11,755 nucleotides of DNA from Bacillota bacterium (GCA_023458915.1 JAEWWM010000027.1:1-11755); one strand, 5' to 3'; shown: positions 1 through 7,581, numbered from the stretch's first letter. The notes: generated by a model not told the origin, from the sequence alone. Made by a program: numbers and translations.

Positions 1-33
1 AGCAAATTTTAAAATAAGAGAGGGGGAAATTAA

Positions 34-849
34 TTGAAAACAAAATGGATTCTTTCCCCATATTTACTATGGATGGGTATATTTTCAATAGTTCCTTTAG
101 GTCTTGTAGTAATTTTTGCGTTTACAAACCCAGGTGGCGGATTTACTTTTGAGAATATTTTACAAGTAGGAAAATATTCTACAATCTTTTTAAGGTCAAT
201 TTTTTTAGGAATAATTTCGACTTTGATTTGTTTAGTCTTAGGTTATCCGGTTGCTTATTTTATATCAAAAATACGTGCGAAACACCAAAATATTTTCATA
301 ATGCTTTTAATGATTCCGATGTGGACAAGTTTTTTATTAAGAACCTATGCTTGGATGACCATTCTTGAATATAACGGTATTTTAAATCGTTTTTTGTCTC
401 TTTTGGGATTTGCTAAATTAAATATGATAAACACTCCAAGCGCGATTATACTCGGGATGGTTTATAATTTCCTTCCATATATGATTCTTCCTATCTACAC
501 AGTTCTAACAAAAATTGACGCAAAAATAATCGAAGCGGCAGAGGATTTAGGAGCGAATAAATTTCAAGTTTTTTCTAAAGTTATTTTTCTGCTAAGTTTA
601 CCAGGAGTAATTTCAGGATTTACTATGGTTTTTGTGCCGTCGGTAAGTACCTTTATAATCTCTAAAATGCTTGGTGGCGGCGCAATTTTTGTAATTGGTG
701 ATCTAATAGAAATGCAGTTTTTGGGAAGTACGTATAATCCTTATTTGGGTTCAGCAATATCGCTTGTTTTAATGGTGATAATCATGATTTGCATGGGGAT
801 AATGAATAAGCTAGGCGGAGGCGGAGACGACGAGACCGTTGTTATATAA
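34..849 (+). CDS. potB: Spermidine/putrescine ABC transporter permease PotB
   Basis: This is an inner-membrane permease subunit of a polyamine ABC importer; it would pair with PotC to form the channel, be driven by PotA and be fed by PotD. The 271-residue protein is very hydrophobic with about six membrane segments, the first at residues 9-30. The cytoplasmic EAA loop that docks on the ATPase is clear at residues 167-173 (EAAEDLG), followed by a hydrophobic helix and LPGVISG. Length and motif fit the PotB/PotH family. The start is TTG at 34, seven bases after AGGGGG (21-26). Bases 1-33 hold only this ribosome site and possibly the last codons of an upstream gene (AGC AAA TTT TAA in one frame), expected to be potA but too short to prove. 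The potC ribosome site begins five bases after the stop, so the genes are co-transcribed. Family assignment is firm; the exact polyamine is inferred. Confidence 0.93.
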   Translation: MKTKWILSPYLLWMGIFSIVPLGLVVIFAFTNPGGGFTFENILQVGKYSTIFLRSIFLGIISTLICLVLGYPVAYFISKIRAKHQNIFIMLLMIPMWTSFLLRTYAWMTILEYNGILNRFLSLLGFAKLNMINTPSAIILGMVYNFLPYMILPIYTVLTKIDAKIIEAAEDLGANKFQVFSKVIFLLSLPGVISGFTMVFVPSVSTFIISKMLGGGAIFVIGDLIEMQFLGSTYNPYLGSAISLVLMVIIMICMGIMNKLGGGGDDETVVI

Positions 850-868
850 AAATGGAGGGATAAAAATA

Positions 869-1669
869 TTGAAAATATTTAATAAAATATACATGGCATT
901 AATTTTTATATTTTTATATGCCCCTATTTTTGTTTTGGTAATTTTTTCATTTAATAATTCCAAAAGCCGTGTGGTGTGGTCAGGCTTTACTCTTAAATGG
1001 TATTACAGGCTTTTTGAAAATCAGGAAATACTTTCGGCTTTTTATAATACAATAATAATTGCTTTAATTTCAGCAATTATCGCAACAATTTTAGGGACTG
1101 TTGCTGCTGTTGGAATTATAAGAAGTAAAAAATGGCAAAAGCAAATCATTATGAATATAACAAATCTGCCTATGGTAAATCCCGAAATAGTAACGGGCGT
1201 GTCGCTTATGCTACTGTTCGTTTTTTTGTACATTAGTTTTGGAATATTTAAGCCTGGGCTTTTAACGCTCATCTGCGCTCACACTACTTTTTGTCTTCCA
1301 TATGTTATTTTATCAGTGATGCCGAAACTTCGACAAATGGACCCGAATATATATGAAGCCGCAGTAGATTTAGGCTGTAGTCCGATTCAAGCATTTTTTA
1401 AAGTGGTTTTATCGCAGATAATGCCTGGAATAATCACGGGTATGATTCTGTCATTTACAATGTCAATTGATGACTTTGTTATAAGTTATTTTACAAGTGG
1501 CACAACCCAAACTTTGCCGATAACTGTTTATTCTATGACAAGAAAAATAATAAGCCCTGAAATTAACGCACTTTCCACCGTTTTATTTTTAGTTGTTTTT
1601 GCTCTTTTAATAGTTATTAATCTACGCCAAGTCAAAGATAAAGAACTCGAAAAAAATACAGTAAAATAG
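869..1669 (+). CDS. potC: Spermidine/putrescine ABC transporter permease PotC
   Basis: Second permease subunit of the polyamine importer. The 266-residue protein has about six hydrophobic segments, the first at residues 8-28 after a short basic N-terminus, and the EAA loop at residues 163-169 (EAAVDLG) followed by a hydrophobic helix ending in MPGIITG. The phrase SIDDFVISYF near residue 200 is typical of PotC. I chose TTG at 869 because GGAGGG (854-859) lies nine bases upstream and because the protein then begins MKIFNKIY, as in the family. The reading frame stays open back to another TTG at 839, but that would overlap potB and place the ribosome site inside the coding sequence. An ATG at 893 would cut into the first membrane helix. 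The gene is followed by a 161-base non-coding structured gap rather than directly by potD, which is unusual inside a pot operon. Confidence 0.92.
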   Translation: MKIFNKIYMALIFIFLYAPIFVLVIFSFNNSKSRVVWSGFTLKWYYRLFENQEILSAFYNTIIIALISAIIATILGTVAAVGIIRSKKWQKQIIMNITNLPMVNPEIVTGVSLMLLFVFLYISFGIFKPGLLTLICAHTTFCLPYVILSVMPKLRQMDPNIYEAAVDLGCSPIQAFFKVVLSQIMPGIITGMILSFTMSIDDFVISYFTSGTTQTLPITVYSMTRKIISPEINALSTVLFLVVFALLIVINLRQVKDKELEKNTVK

Positions 1670-1678
1670 ATTTTCTCC

Positions 1679-1797
1679 CAAACTGATCAGATCGCAATTT
1701 TTTGAAAAATTTGATTTTTGTTTAAAGTTCATCAAATTACATTTGCATATCTACCTCGCTTCCGCGAAATTCGATCTGGTTTGAAAAGAGATCTGAT
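1679..1797 (+). promoter_or_regulatory. Structured potC-potD intergenic region with competing inverted repeats
   Basis: No gene is seen between potC and potD. An outer stem pairs CAAAC (1679-1683) and CAGATCG (1688-1694) with CGATCTGGTTTG (1772-1783), 12 base pairs with a four-base bulge. It encloses an 8-bp hairpin, AATTTGAT (1708-1715) with ATCAAATT (1731-1738), and a small hairpin, TCGC (1756-1759) with GCGA (1764-1767). The 5' arm can instead pair through ATCAGATC (1686-1693) with GATCTGAT (1790-1797), so two folds exclude each other. No T-rich terminator tail follows either fold. It could be a cis-acting RNA that sets PotD level relative to the permeases, an RNA-processing site, or a dispersed palindromic repeat. 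I recognise no known riboswitch class. Confidence 0.4.
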
Positions 1798-1830
1798 ATT
1801 CTAAAATTATAAAAACATCCGGGGGGTACC

Positions 1831-3006
1831 GTGAAAAAAAATTTTTTCATTATTTTAGTCATTTTTATTTTAATAACCTTTTCTGGGTGCGCTAATAAAA
1901 GTACGGAGCTCGGTGAATTTATTAATGTTTACAGCTGGGGCGAATTTATTGCAAACGGCACTGACGGAAATTTAAATGTTAATAAAGAATTTACCAAAAG
2001 AACCGGGATACGCGTAAACTACAAAACTTTTCAAAATAATGAAGAGCTTTTTGCGAAGCTTTTGGGTGGCGGAACTGATTACGACGTTATAATTCCCTCA
2101 GATTATATGATTTCTCGACTTAGAGAAAAAAATATGTTGGCTCCGCTTAATTTTAAAAATATACCGAATTATAGTTTTATTGATGATAAGTTCAAAAACC
2201 TCAATTTTGACCCTGAAAATAAATATTCTGTGCCGTATGTATGGGGAATTGTTGGAATATTTTATAATAAAAACGAAGTTCAAAAAAGCGAAAATGAGAT
2301 AACTTGGGATATTCTTTGGAATGAAAAATATAAAAACAGAATTTTAATATTTGATAATGCAAGAGATGCTTTTGCTATTTCACTTTTGCGCCTTGGCTAC
2401 TCAATAAATACCACTGACCCAAAAAACTGGCGAAAAGCAGCTGATGAACTCATAAAACAAAAGCCTCTTATTCAAGCATACGTTATGGATCAAATATTTG
2501 ACAAAATGGGTAACGGTGAAGCTGCCGTGGCACCTTATTATTCGGGTGACGTTGCTACAATGCTGAAAAATAATCCAAGCATTGGTTTTGTTATTCCAAA
2601 AAATGGTACCAATTTATTTGTGGATTCTATGTGCGTTCCAAAAAATTCACTCCGAAAAAATCAGGCAGAAAAATACATAAATTTCATGTGTGAAACTGAC
2701 ATCGCTCTTGCCAACGTAAAGCAAACTGGATATTCGACCCCGCATAAAAAAGCGTTTGAAAAATTAGATAGCAGTATAAAACAAAATAAAATTTTTTACC
2801 CCGATGATGAAATTCTTAGAAACGCGCAAGTGTTTGTTAATCTTCCGGATAACATTAATAAATTAATGGATGAACTGTGGATTGAAGTTAAGTCCGGAGA
2901 GGCTTCTAGTTCGCCATGGACTTTGGTTGTAATTTTGCTAGGATTTGCTATACTATATTTAGTTATTGTTTTATACAAAAAGTTTAAGTCAAATGGCTTA
3001 CAATAA
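1831..3006 (+). CDS. potD: Polyamine-binding lipoprotein PotD, with an extra C-terminal membrane segment
   Basis: Extracytoplasmic substrate-binding protein that captures spermidine/putrescine and delivers it to PotBC. Residues 1-20 are a lipoprotein signal: lysines, a hydrophobic stretch, then FSGC with the lipidated cysteine at 20. The mature part has PotD landmarks: VYSWGEFI, VIIPSDYMI, DNARDAF followed by GYSINTTDP, PYYSGDVATM and VDSMCVPKNS, covering the usual ligand-cleft aromatic and acidic positions. At 391 residues it is longer than typical PotD (about 350). The excess is a hydrophobic helix at residues 363-382 followed by a basic tail (KKFK), which looks like a second membrane anchor. 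The start is GTG at 1831, four bases after an all-G ribosome site (1821-1826); this is close spacing but gives a perfect signal peptide. The gene is separated from potC by a structured gap and from thrS by only 39 bases. Confidence 0.93.
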   Translation: MKKNFFIILVIFILITFSGCANKSTELGEFINVYSWGEFIANGTDGNLNVNKEFTKRTGIRVNYKTFQNNEELFAKLLGGGTDYDVIIPSDYMISRLREKNMLAPLNFKNIPNYSFIDDKFKNLNFDPENKYSVPYVWGIVGIFYNKNEVQKSENEITWDILWNEKYKNRILIFDNARDAFAISLLRLGYSINTTDPKNWRKAADELIKQKPLIQAYVMDQIFDKMGNGEAAVAPYYSGDVATMLKNNPSIGFVIPKNGTNLFVDSMCVPKNSLRKNQAEKYINFMCETDIALANVKQTGYSTPHKKAFEKLDSSIKQNKIFYPDDEILRNAQVFVNLPDNINKLMDELWIEVKSGEASSSPWTLVVILLGFAILYLVIVLYKKFKSNGLQ

Positions 3007-3045
3007 TTTTGGTTTATATTAAATTTAAATGAAAGGGATGTTCTC

Positions 3046-4953
3046 ATGTTAAAAGTAACTTTGAAAAACGGCTCTATTAAGGAAGTGAACAAGGGAACTA
3101 CCTTGTTTGAAATTGTTAAAAGTCTTGGCGGAGATTTGTACAAAAATGTATGCGTAGCGAAAATTGATGGTGAACTCAGAGATTTAAAATCGCAGATTGA
3201 TAAAGATTGCAAAATCGAGTTTTTAACCTTTGATTCCGAAGAAGGTAAAAAAACATATTGGCACACAACTGCTCATATTTTGGCGCAAGCAATGGTTCGT
3301 CTTTTTCCAAAAACAAAAGTTGCTACAGGGCCTGCCATTGAACGAGGGTTCTATTACGATTTTGATTTGGAAGATTCAATTACTCCTGAAGTTTTAGAAA
3401 AATTAGAAGCGGAAATGGCGAAAATTATCAAGGAAGATTTGCCAGTAGAAATAATGGAAGTTTCTCCAGAAGAAGCTTTAAAACTTATGGAAGAAAAAAA
3501 TCAGCCATATAAAATAGAACTTATAAAAAAGCACGCAAACGATAATAAAATTATTTTCCGCAAGCAAGGCGAGTTTATTGATTTTTGTAATGGAACTCAT
3601 TTAATGTCAACCGGAATGGTAGGCGCGGTGAAGCTTACAAATTTTGCAGGTGCTTATTGGTTGGGTGATTCAAAAAATAAAATGCTTCAGCGCGTATATG
3701 GCATTTCATTCGAAACTCCTAAAGAGTTAAAAGAATATTTGCATATGATTGAGGAGGCAAAAAAGCGCGATCATAGAAAACTCGGAAAAGAACTTGAGCT
3801 TTTCACTTTTATGGAAGAGGGTCCGGGGTTTCCGTTTTTTCTGCCGAAAGGCTGTGTGCTGCGTGAACAATTAGAATCTTATTGGAGAGATGTGCACAAA
3901 AAAGCTGGATATCAGGAAATTAGGACCCCGATCATCTTAAACGATGAATTATGGCACAGATCCGGTCATTGGGAGCATTATAAAGATAATATGTATATAA
4001 CAACAATTGACGATAGAGGCTTTGCGGTAAAACCCATGAACTGTCCGGGTGCGATGCTTGTATATAAATCCAGGCCTCGTTCTTACAAAGAATTTCCTTT
4101 AAAATATGCAGAAATGGGATTAGTCCACAGGCACGAGCAGTCAGGAAATTTACATGGTTTAATGAGAGTTAGATGTTTCACTCAAGACGATGCTCATATC
4201 TTTATGACGCCGGAGCAAATTAAAGAACAAGTCGGGGAAGTTATTGACTTAATTGACGAAGTTTATAAAAAAATGGGATTTAAATACACAATTGAACTTT
4301 CCACACGCCCTGAAAATTCAATGGGTAGCAATGAAGATTGGGAAAATGCAACAAACGCTTTAGCGGATGCCTTAAACTCAAAAAACGTAAATTTTAAAAT
4401 AAACGAAGGTGACGGCGCATTTTACGGGCCGAAGATTGATTTCCACTTGGAGGATTGCTTAAAACGCACATGGCAGTGTGGTACGGTGCAGCTTGATTTT
4501 CAAATGCCGGAGCGTTTTGATCTGGAGTATATCGGTCAAGACAGTCAAAAGCACAGGCCGGTTATGGTTCATAGGGTTATACTGGGAAGTATTGAGCGAT
4601 TTATCGGTATCTTAACAGAACACACAGCGGCTAATTTCCCAACATGGCTTTCGCCCGAGCAGGTAAGGATTTTACCAATAAGCGATGCTTTTCTCGAGAA
4701 TGCAAAAAATCTTGAAAAAGAGCTAAAAAAATTAGGAATTTCTCGCATATCGGTAGATTCAAGAAACGAAAAAATTGGTTACAAAATAAGAGAAGCGCAG
4801 GTAAATAAAGTTCCGTATATGGTAATTATCGGTGCTAAAGAAGCTGAAAGCGGCGAGATATCAGTTCGTAGCAGAAGTGAGGGAGATTTAGGTTCAATGT
4901 CTACTGAAAATTTTGTTACTCGACTTCTTAAAGAAATAGAAAATAAAGAATAA
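3046..4953 (+). CDS. thrS: Threonine--tRNA ligase
   Basis: Cytoplasmic class II synthetase that activates threonine and charges tRNA-Thr, with editing of mischarged serine. The 635 residues show the full bacterial layout: TGS domain (about 1-61), editing domain (about 62-225) with HTTAH near residue 75 and FCNGTHL near 185, catalytic core (about 240-530) and anticodon-binding domain to the end. Expected zinc ligands are Cys333 (MNCPGAM), His384 (DDAHIF) and His509 (MVHRVILGS). Motif 2 is around VHRHEQSG and motif 3 is GSIERFIGILTEH. The ATG start has AAGGGA seven bases upstream. Only 39 bases separate it from potD and no T-box specifier or antiterminator sequence is present there, although many Firmicutes control thrS in that way. 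Read-through from the pot genes is therefore possible. Identity is certain. Confidence 0.98.
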   Translation: MLKVTLKNGSIKEVNKGTTLFEIVKSLGGDLYKNVCVAKIDGELRDLKSQIDKDCKIEFLTFDSEEGKKTYWHTTAHILAQAMVRLFPKTKVATGPAIERGFYYDFDLEDSITPEVLEKLEAEMAKIIKEDLPVEIMEVSPEEALKLMEEKNQPYKIELIKKHANDNKIIFRKQGEFIDFCNGTHLMSTGMVGAVKLTNFAGAYWLGDSKNKMLQRVYGISFETPKELKEYLHMIEEAKKRDHRKLGKELELFTFMEEGPGFPFFLPKGCVLREQLESYWRDVHKKAGYQEIRTPIILNDELWHRSGHWEHYKDNMYITTIDDRGFAVKPMNCPGAMLVYKSRPRSYKEFPLKYAEMGLVHRHEQSGNLHGLMRVRCFTQDDAHIFMTPEQIKEQVGEVIDLIDEVYKKMGFKYTIELSTRPENSMGSNEDWENATNALADALNSKNVNFKINEGDGAFYGPKIDFHLEDCLKRTWQCGTVQLDFQMPERFDLEYIGQDSQKHRPVMVHRVILGSIERFIGILTEHTAANFPTWLSPEQVRILPISDAFLENAKNLEKELKKLGISRISVDSRNEKIGYKIREAQVNKVPYMVIIGAKEAESGEISVRSRSEGDLGSMSTENFVTRLLKEIENKE

Positions 4954-4964
4954 GAAATATTAAA

Positions 4965-5004
4965 AAATTTAGGTTCTAACTTTTTAAAGTAAGGAACCTA
5001 ATTT
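4965..5004 (+). other. Hairpin between thrS and cmk
   Basis: TTAGGTTC (4969-4976) pairs perfectly with GAACCTAA (4994-5001). The stem can be extended outward by three A-T pairs across a one-base bulge, and an inner ACTT/AAGT stem tops it. The bases after it on the + strand (ATTTAATATG) lack a solid T-run, so as a terminator for thrS it is weak. On the other strand the hairpin is followed by a T-rich stretch, but no gene runs that way. It may instead protect or process the transcript between thrS and cmk. Confidence 0.45.
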
Positions 5005-5030
5005 AATATGTAATACAGGAGAGTATATTT

Positions 5031-5717
5031 GTGATTTCAGTTGCTATAGACGGTCCATCTGGCTCGGGTAAAAGCACGATTTCAAGGCATCTTGCGAAAA
5101 AAATTAATTTTTTAAATATTGATACAGGCGCTCTATATCGCGCTGTGGCTTATTTTTTATTTATAAATAAAATTGATTATAAAAACGAGTCAGAAGTTGC
5201 AAAAATTCTTAGTAAAATCAGAATAGACCTTGAACATGAAAATTACATTCAAAGAATACTTTTAAATGGTGAAGATATTACCAATAAAATTCGCTCGAAT
5301 ACTATATCTACAATATCCTCGCATATTTCTGCAATGTCGAGTGTTAGGAATTATCTTCTTGACTTTCAGCGAAATTTAGCAAGAAATAATAATGTAATAA
5401 TGGATGGTCGAGATATAGGAACTGTGATTTTGCCGAATGCAGATGTTAAAATTTTTTTAACTGCATCTCCGGCAGTAAGAGCAAAACGGCGTTATAATCA
5501 ATTTACAAGGAAAAGAGAAAACGTTAGCTATAAAAAAATTTCAGATGCCTTAAATAAAAGGGATTTTAATGATTCAAACCGAGAAACTGCACCACTTAGA
5601 CCTGCGCCTGACGCTATAATTTTCGATAATTCTAAATATACATTAATTAAATCCGTTAATATGCTACTGAAAATAATTAAGGAGCGTATATCTATTGAAA
5701 GAACCGAAACAAAATAA
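5031..5717 (+). CDS. cmk: (d)CMP kinase
   Basis: Cytidylate kinase: transfers phosphate from ATP to CMP or dCMP in pyrimidine nucleotide recycling, in the cytoplasm. The 228-residue length is normal for the bacterial family. The N-terminal P-loop is GPSGSGKST (residues 8-16), followed by the nucleotide-binding DTGALYRA (31-38). The middle holds MDGRDIGTVILP, then a lid region rich in arginine (RAKRRYNQF), and RDFNDSNRETAPLRPAPDA near residues 178-194, a signature of Cmk. Start is GTG at 5031, with AGGAG (5017-5021) nine bases upstream. The 3' end overlaps plsC by 23 bases, which suggests translational coupling; a cmk-plsC-ispH order is common in Clostridia. Confidence 0.97.
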   Translation: MISVAIDGPSGSGKSTISRHLAKKINFLNIDTGALYRAVAYFLFINKIDYKNESEVAKILSKIRIDLEHENYIQRILLNGEDITNKIRSNTISTISSHISAMSSVRNYLLDFQRNLARNNNVIMDGRDIGTVILPNADVKIFLTASPAVRAKRRYNQFTRKRENVSYKKISDALNKRDFNDSNRETAPLRPAPDAIIFDNSKYTLIKSVNMLLKIIKERISIERTETK

Positions 5718-6327
5718 ATTTTTTTATAAATTAATCACTTTTTTTCTAAGGCCACTTATTAAAATATTTTTCCCATATGAAATTGTAGGTGCAGAGAATA
5801 TAAACGTTCTTAATCAAGGTTATATATTATGCCCGAATCATTTATCTAACATAGACCCCATATTTTTTATAGTTTCTCATCCAAAACCAATTCGATTTAT
5901 GGCGAAAGCAGAGCTGTTTAAAAATAAAATATTAAAATGGTTTTTCGAAGATATTTTAGGTGCATTTCCAGTAAAGCGAGGGAAAGGGGATGGTAAGGCA
6001 ATATTGAAAGCGCAACAAATTTTAAACGGCGGAGACGTTCTTGGGATTTTTATTGAAGGAACTCGCTCTAAAACAGGTGAATTTTTAAGGCCTAAATCCG
6101 GAGCCGCAGTGCTTGCCGCTACGTCAAGTGTGCCCGTACTTCCCGTCTGTATAACTGGTATTGCACCGGATAATAAAGTTCATGTATTTAAAAAAACAAT
6201 AATTAAATACGGTATTCCCATAATGCCGCAAGAATTAAATATAACCGGTAGTAGTGTTGTTTCTCGTAGCGAGCTTAAATCAGCTACAAATTTAATAATG
6301 GATAGAATAAAAGAACTGCGAAATTAA
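5695..6327 (+). CDS. plsC: 1-acyl-sn-glycerol-3-phosphate acyltransferase
   Basis: Membrane-associated acyltransferase that adds the second acyl chain to lysophosphatidic acid, giving phosphatidic acid for phospholipid synthesis. The 210-residue protein has the four family motifs: NHLSNID with catalytic His49 and Asp54, FPVKRGKGDG (91-100), EGTRS (121-125) in the glycerophosphate-binding loop, and VPVLPVCITG (146-155). The N-terminal 30 residues are hydrophobic and basic (FFYKLITFFLRP), fitting a membrane-dipping helix. The start is TTG at 5695 inside the end of cmk, ten bases after AAGGAG (5679-5684). Other PlsC-like acyltransferases share these motifs, so the substrate is by family and context rather than proven. 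Confidence 0.92.
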   Translation: MKEPKQNKFFYKLITFFLRPLIKIFFPYEIVGAENINVLNQGYILCPNHLSNIDPIFFIVSHPKPIRFMAKAELFKNKILKWFFEDILGAFPVKRGKGDGKAILKAQQILNGGDVLGIFIEGTRSKTGEFLRPKSGAAVLAATSSVPVLPVCITGIAPDNKVHVFKKTIIKYGIPIMPQELNITGSSVVSRSELKSATNLIMDRIKELRN

Positions 6328-6367
6328 AAGCAATATAAAATATTTCTATTTTGTAAGATATTTATTT

Positions 6368-6417
6368 TGTTATAATTTTGTCGCTTTTTCTCCTCTTTTT
6401 GCAGCAGGAGGAAAAGC
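6368..6417 (+). promoter_or_regulatory. Extended -10 promoter and 5' hairpin ahead of ispH
   Basis: TGT followed by TATAAT (6368-6376) is a full extended -10 element; no good -35 box is seen, as is common for such promoters. A start about seven bases downstream falls at 6383, exactly where a stem begins: bases 6383-6394 pair with 6406-6417 (12 pairs, one G-U) around an 11-base loop. No T-run follows, so it is not a terminator. The 3' arm contains GGAGGAAAA, the same nine bases as the true ispH ribosome site at 6438-6446. The 5' arm could therefore pair with either copy. Promoter and fold are predicted by eye. Confidence 0.5.
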
Positions 6418-6446
6418 TAAAGTAATTACTAAAATTTGGAGGAAAA

Positions 6447-7328
6447 ATGGAAATTAAAATAGCCAAAACGTCAGGATTTTGTTTTGGAGTGAACCGTGCT
6501 GTATATATAGTGGATGATTTACTCAATAGAGGTCAAACGGTATGTACTTTAGGCCCTATTATACACAATCCTCAGGTTGTAGATGATTTTAATAAAAGAG
6601 GAGTACAAATTGTTGAATCTTCTTTGGGAATACCGAAGGAGAGTGTGCTTGTAATTCGTTCTCACGGTATTACAAAATCTGCGTTTGAGTATATTAAGTC
6701 CGAAAATATAAAATATATTGACGCAACCTGTCCATTTGTGAAAAAAATACATAATATTGTCGAAAAAAATTCAAGTAGTAAAAACTTTTTATTAATAGCT
6801 GGAGATGGAAATCATCCCGAAACTATTGGAATACGAAGCTATTTCAGCGGCGAAAGTTTTGTTTTTAGCTGTTTGGAAGAATTAAAAATATTAATCCAAA
6901 AAAATTCTTTTTTTAACAAAGAATCCGCATTAATAGTGGCTCAAACAACTTTTTCAACAAGTGAATGGGGAAAATGCACAAATTTTATCAACAACCTCTT
7001 TACAAACATAACTATTTTTGATACTATCTGTAATACTACCAATTTACGACAATCAGAAGCAGAATTTTTATCGAAAATTTCTGATTTAATGATAGTAATT
7101 GGCGGAAAAGAAAGCTCAAATACTTTGAAGCTTTATAATATTTGCAAAAAAAATGTAGATACTATCTTTGTGGAAAAATTGGAAGATGTGCCATCGAACT
7201 TATCGGAGCATTATAGCAAAATTGGAATAACTGCCGGTGCATCAACGCCTATGAAACTCGTTAAAAAAATTGCAGATAGTATTAAAAATTCAAAAGAAAC
7301 TATTCGTGAAAACGAATATGATGAATGA
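6447..7328 (+). CDS. ispH: 4-hydroxy-3-methylbut-2-enyl diphosphate reductase
   Basis: IspH (LytB) carries out the last step of the MEP isoprenoid pathway, reducing HMBPP to IPP and DMAPP with a [4Fe-4S] cluster. The three cluster cysteines are visible: Cys12 (SGFCFGV), Cys95 (DATCPFV) and Cys195 (DTICNTT). Active-site residues His40 (GPIIHN), His73 (RSHG), and His123 with Glu125 (NHPETIG) are in place, as are TTFS and the SSNT substrate loop, and GASTP near the C-terminus. The ATG has GGAGG four bases upstream. At 293 residues it is a stand-alone enzyme. In many Clostridia the protein continues into ribosomal protein S1 domains; here it stops and a double-glycine peptide gene begins 26 bases later. 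A likely promoter lies at 6368-6376. Confidence 0.97.
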   Translation: MEIKIAKTSGFCFGVNRAVYIVDDLLNRGQTVCTLGPIIHNPQVVDDFNKRGVQIVESSLGIPKESVLVIRSHGITKSAFEYIKSENIKYIDATCPFVKKIHNIVEKNSSSKNFLLIAGDGNHPETIGIRSYFSGESFVFSCLEELKILIQKNSFFNKESALIVAQTTFSTSEWGKCTNFINNLFTNITIFDTICNTTNLRQSEAEFLSKISDLMIVIGGKESSNTLKLYNICKKNVDTIFVEKLEDVPSNLSEHYSKIGITAGASTPMKLVKKIADSIKNSKETIRENEYDE

Positions 7329-7354
7329 ATCCTAAAAAATTAGGAGGAAGAGTA

Positions 7355-7558
7355 GTGGACAAGAATAAACATGAAATTAAATATGGTAATCTTAAAGAAA
7401 TAAGCGACAATGATTTGGGTAAAGTTGTTGGCGGACTTGAAGTAAAATTACCTCCTCCAGATTTTATGATTAATAATCTTAACAATATATCGGAAGAAAA
7501 ATTTGATTTTGACAATGAAGATGATGAAGAAGATAATCATCATGAACATGCTCTATAA
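7355..7558 (+). CDS. Double-glycine leader peptide precursor, acidic and His-rich core
   Basis: Small gene of 67 residues; I recognise no named family beyond its leader. The start is GTG at 7355, seven bases after GGAGG (7343-7347); the frame is open back to an ATG at 7325, but that would run through the ribosome site and overlap ispH. Residues 1-27 look like a leader for C39-peptidase ABC exporters: Ile-12, Ser-11, Asp-8, Leu-7, Val-4 and Gly-2/Gly-1 (ISDNDLGKVVGG), matching the LSxxELxxIxGG pattern. The predicted 40-residue core begins LEVKLPPPDF, has an Asn-rich middle, and ends in an acidic run with three histidines. It has no cysteine, so lanthionine or sactionine cross-links are unlikely. 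It follows ispH by 26 bases and is followed by a second GG peptide, likely in the same transcript. Secretion is inferred; it could be a bacteriocin-like, signalling or metal-binding peptide. No exporter is in view. Confidence 0.7.
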   Translation: MDKNKHEIKYGNLKEISDNDLGKVVGGLEVKLPPPDFMINNLNNISEEKFDFDNEDDEEDNHHEHAL

Positions 7559-7581
7559 AAATTTTTTAGGAGGCACCAAAA

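Noticed and set aside
1679..1783. Possible small transposon-like element with terminal inverted repeats
   Set aside because: The 12-bp arms are imperfect and no target-site duplication flanks them; kept only as an alternative to a structured RNA.
3007..3045. T-box or other riboswitch before thrS
   Set aside because: The gap is too short and the T-box core sequence is absent.
2796..3266. 156-codon open frame on the minus strand across the end of potD and start of thrS
   Set aside because: It lies opposite two certain genes, has no ribosome site or family motifs, and its composition is that of a complement shadow. The other minus-strand frames (for example 1042-1272, 2098-2283, 6549-6752, 7300-7515, 9933-10244, 11523-11738) fail in the same way.
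7325..7354. ATG at 7325 as the start of the first GG peptide
   Set aside because: It overlaps the ispH stop and would translate the GGAGG site; GTG at 7355 has ideal spacing and gives a normal leader length.
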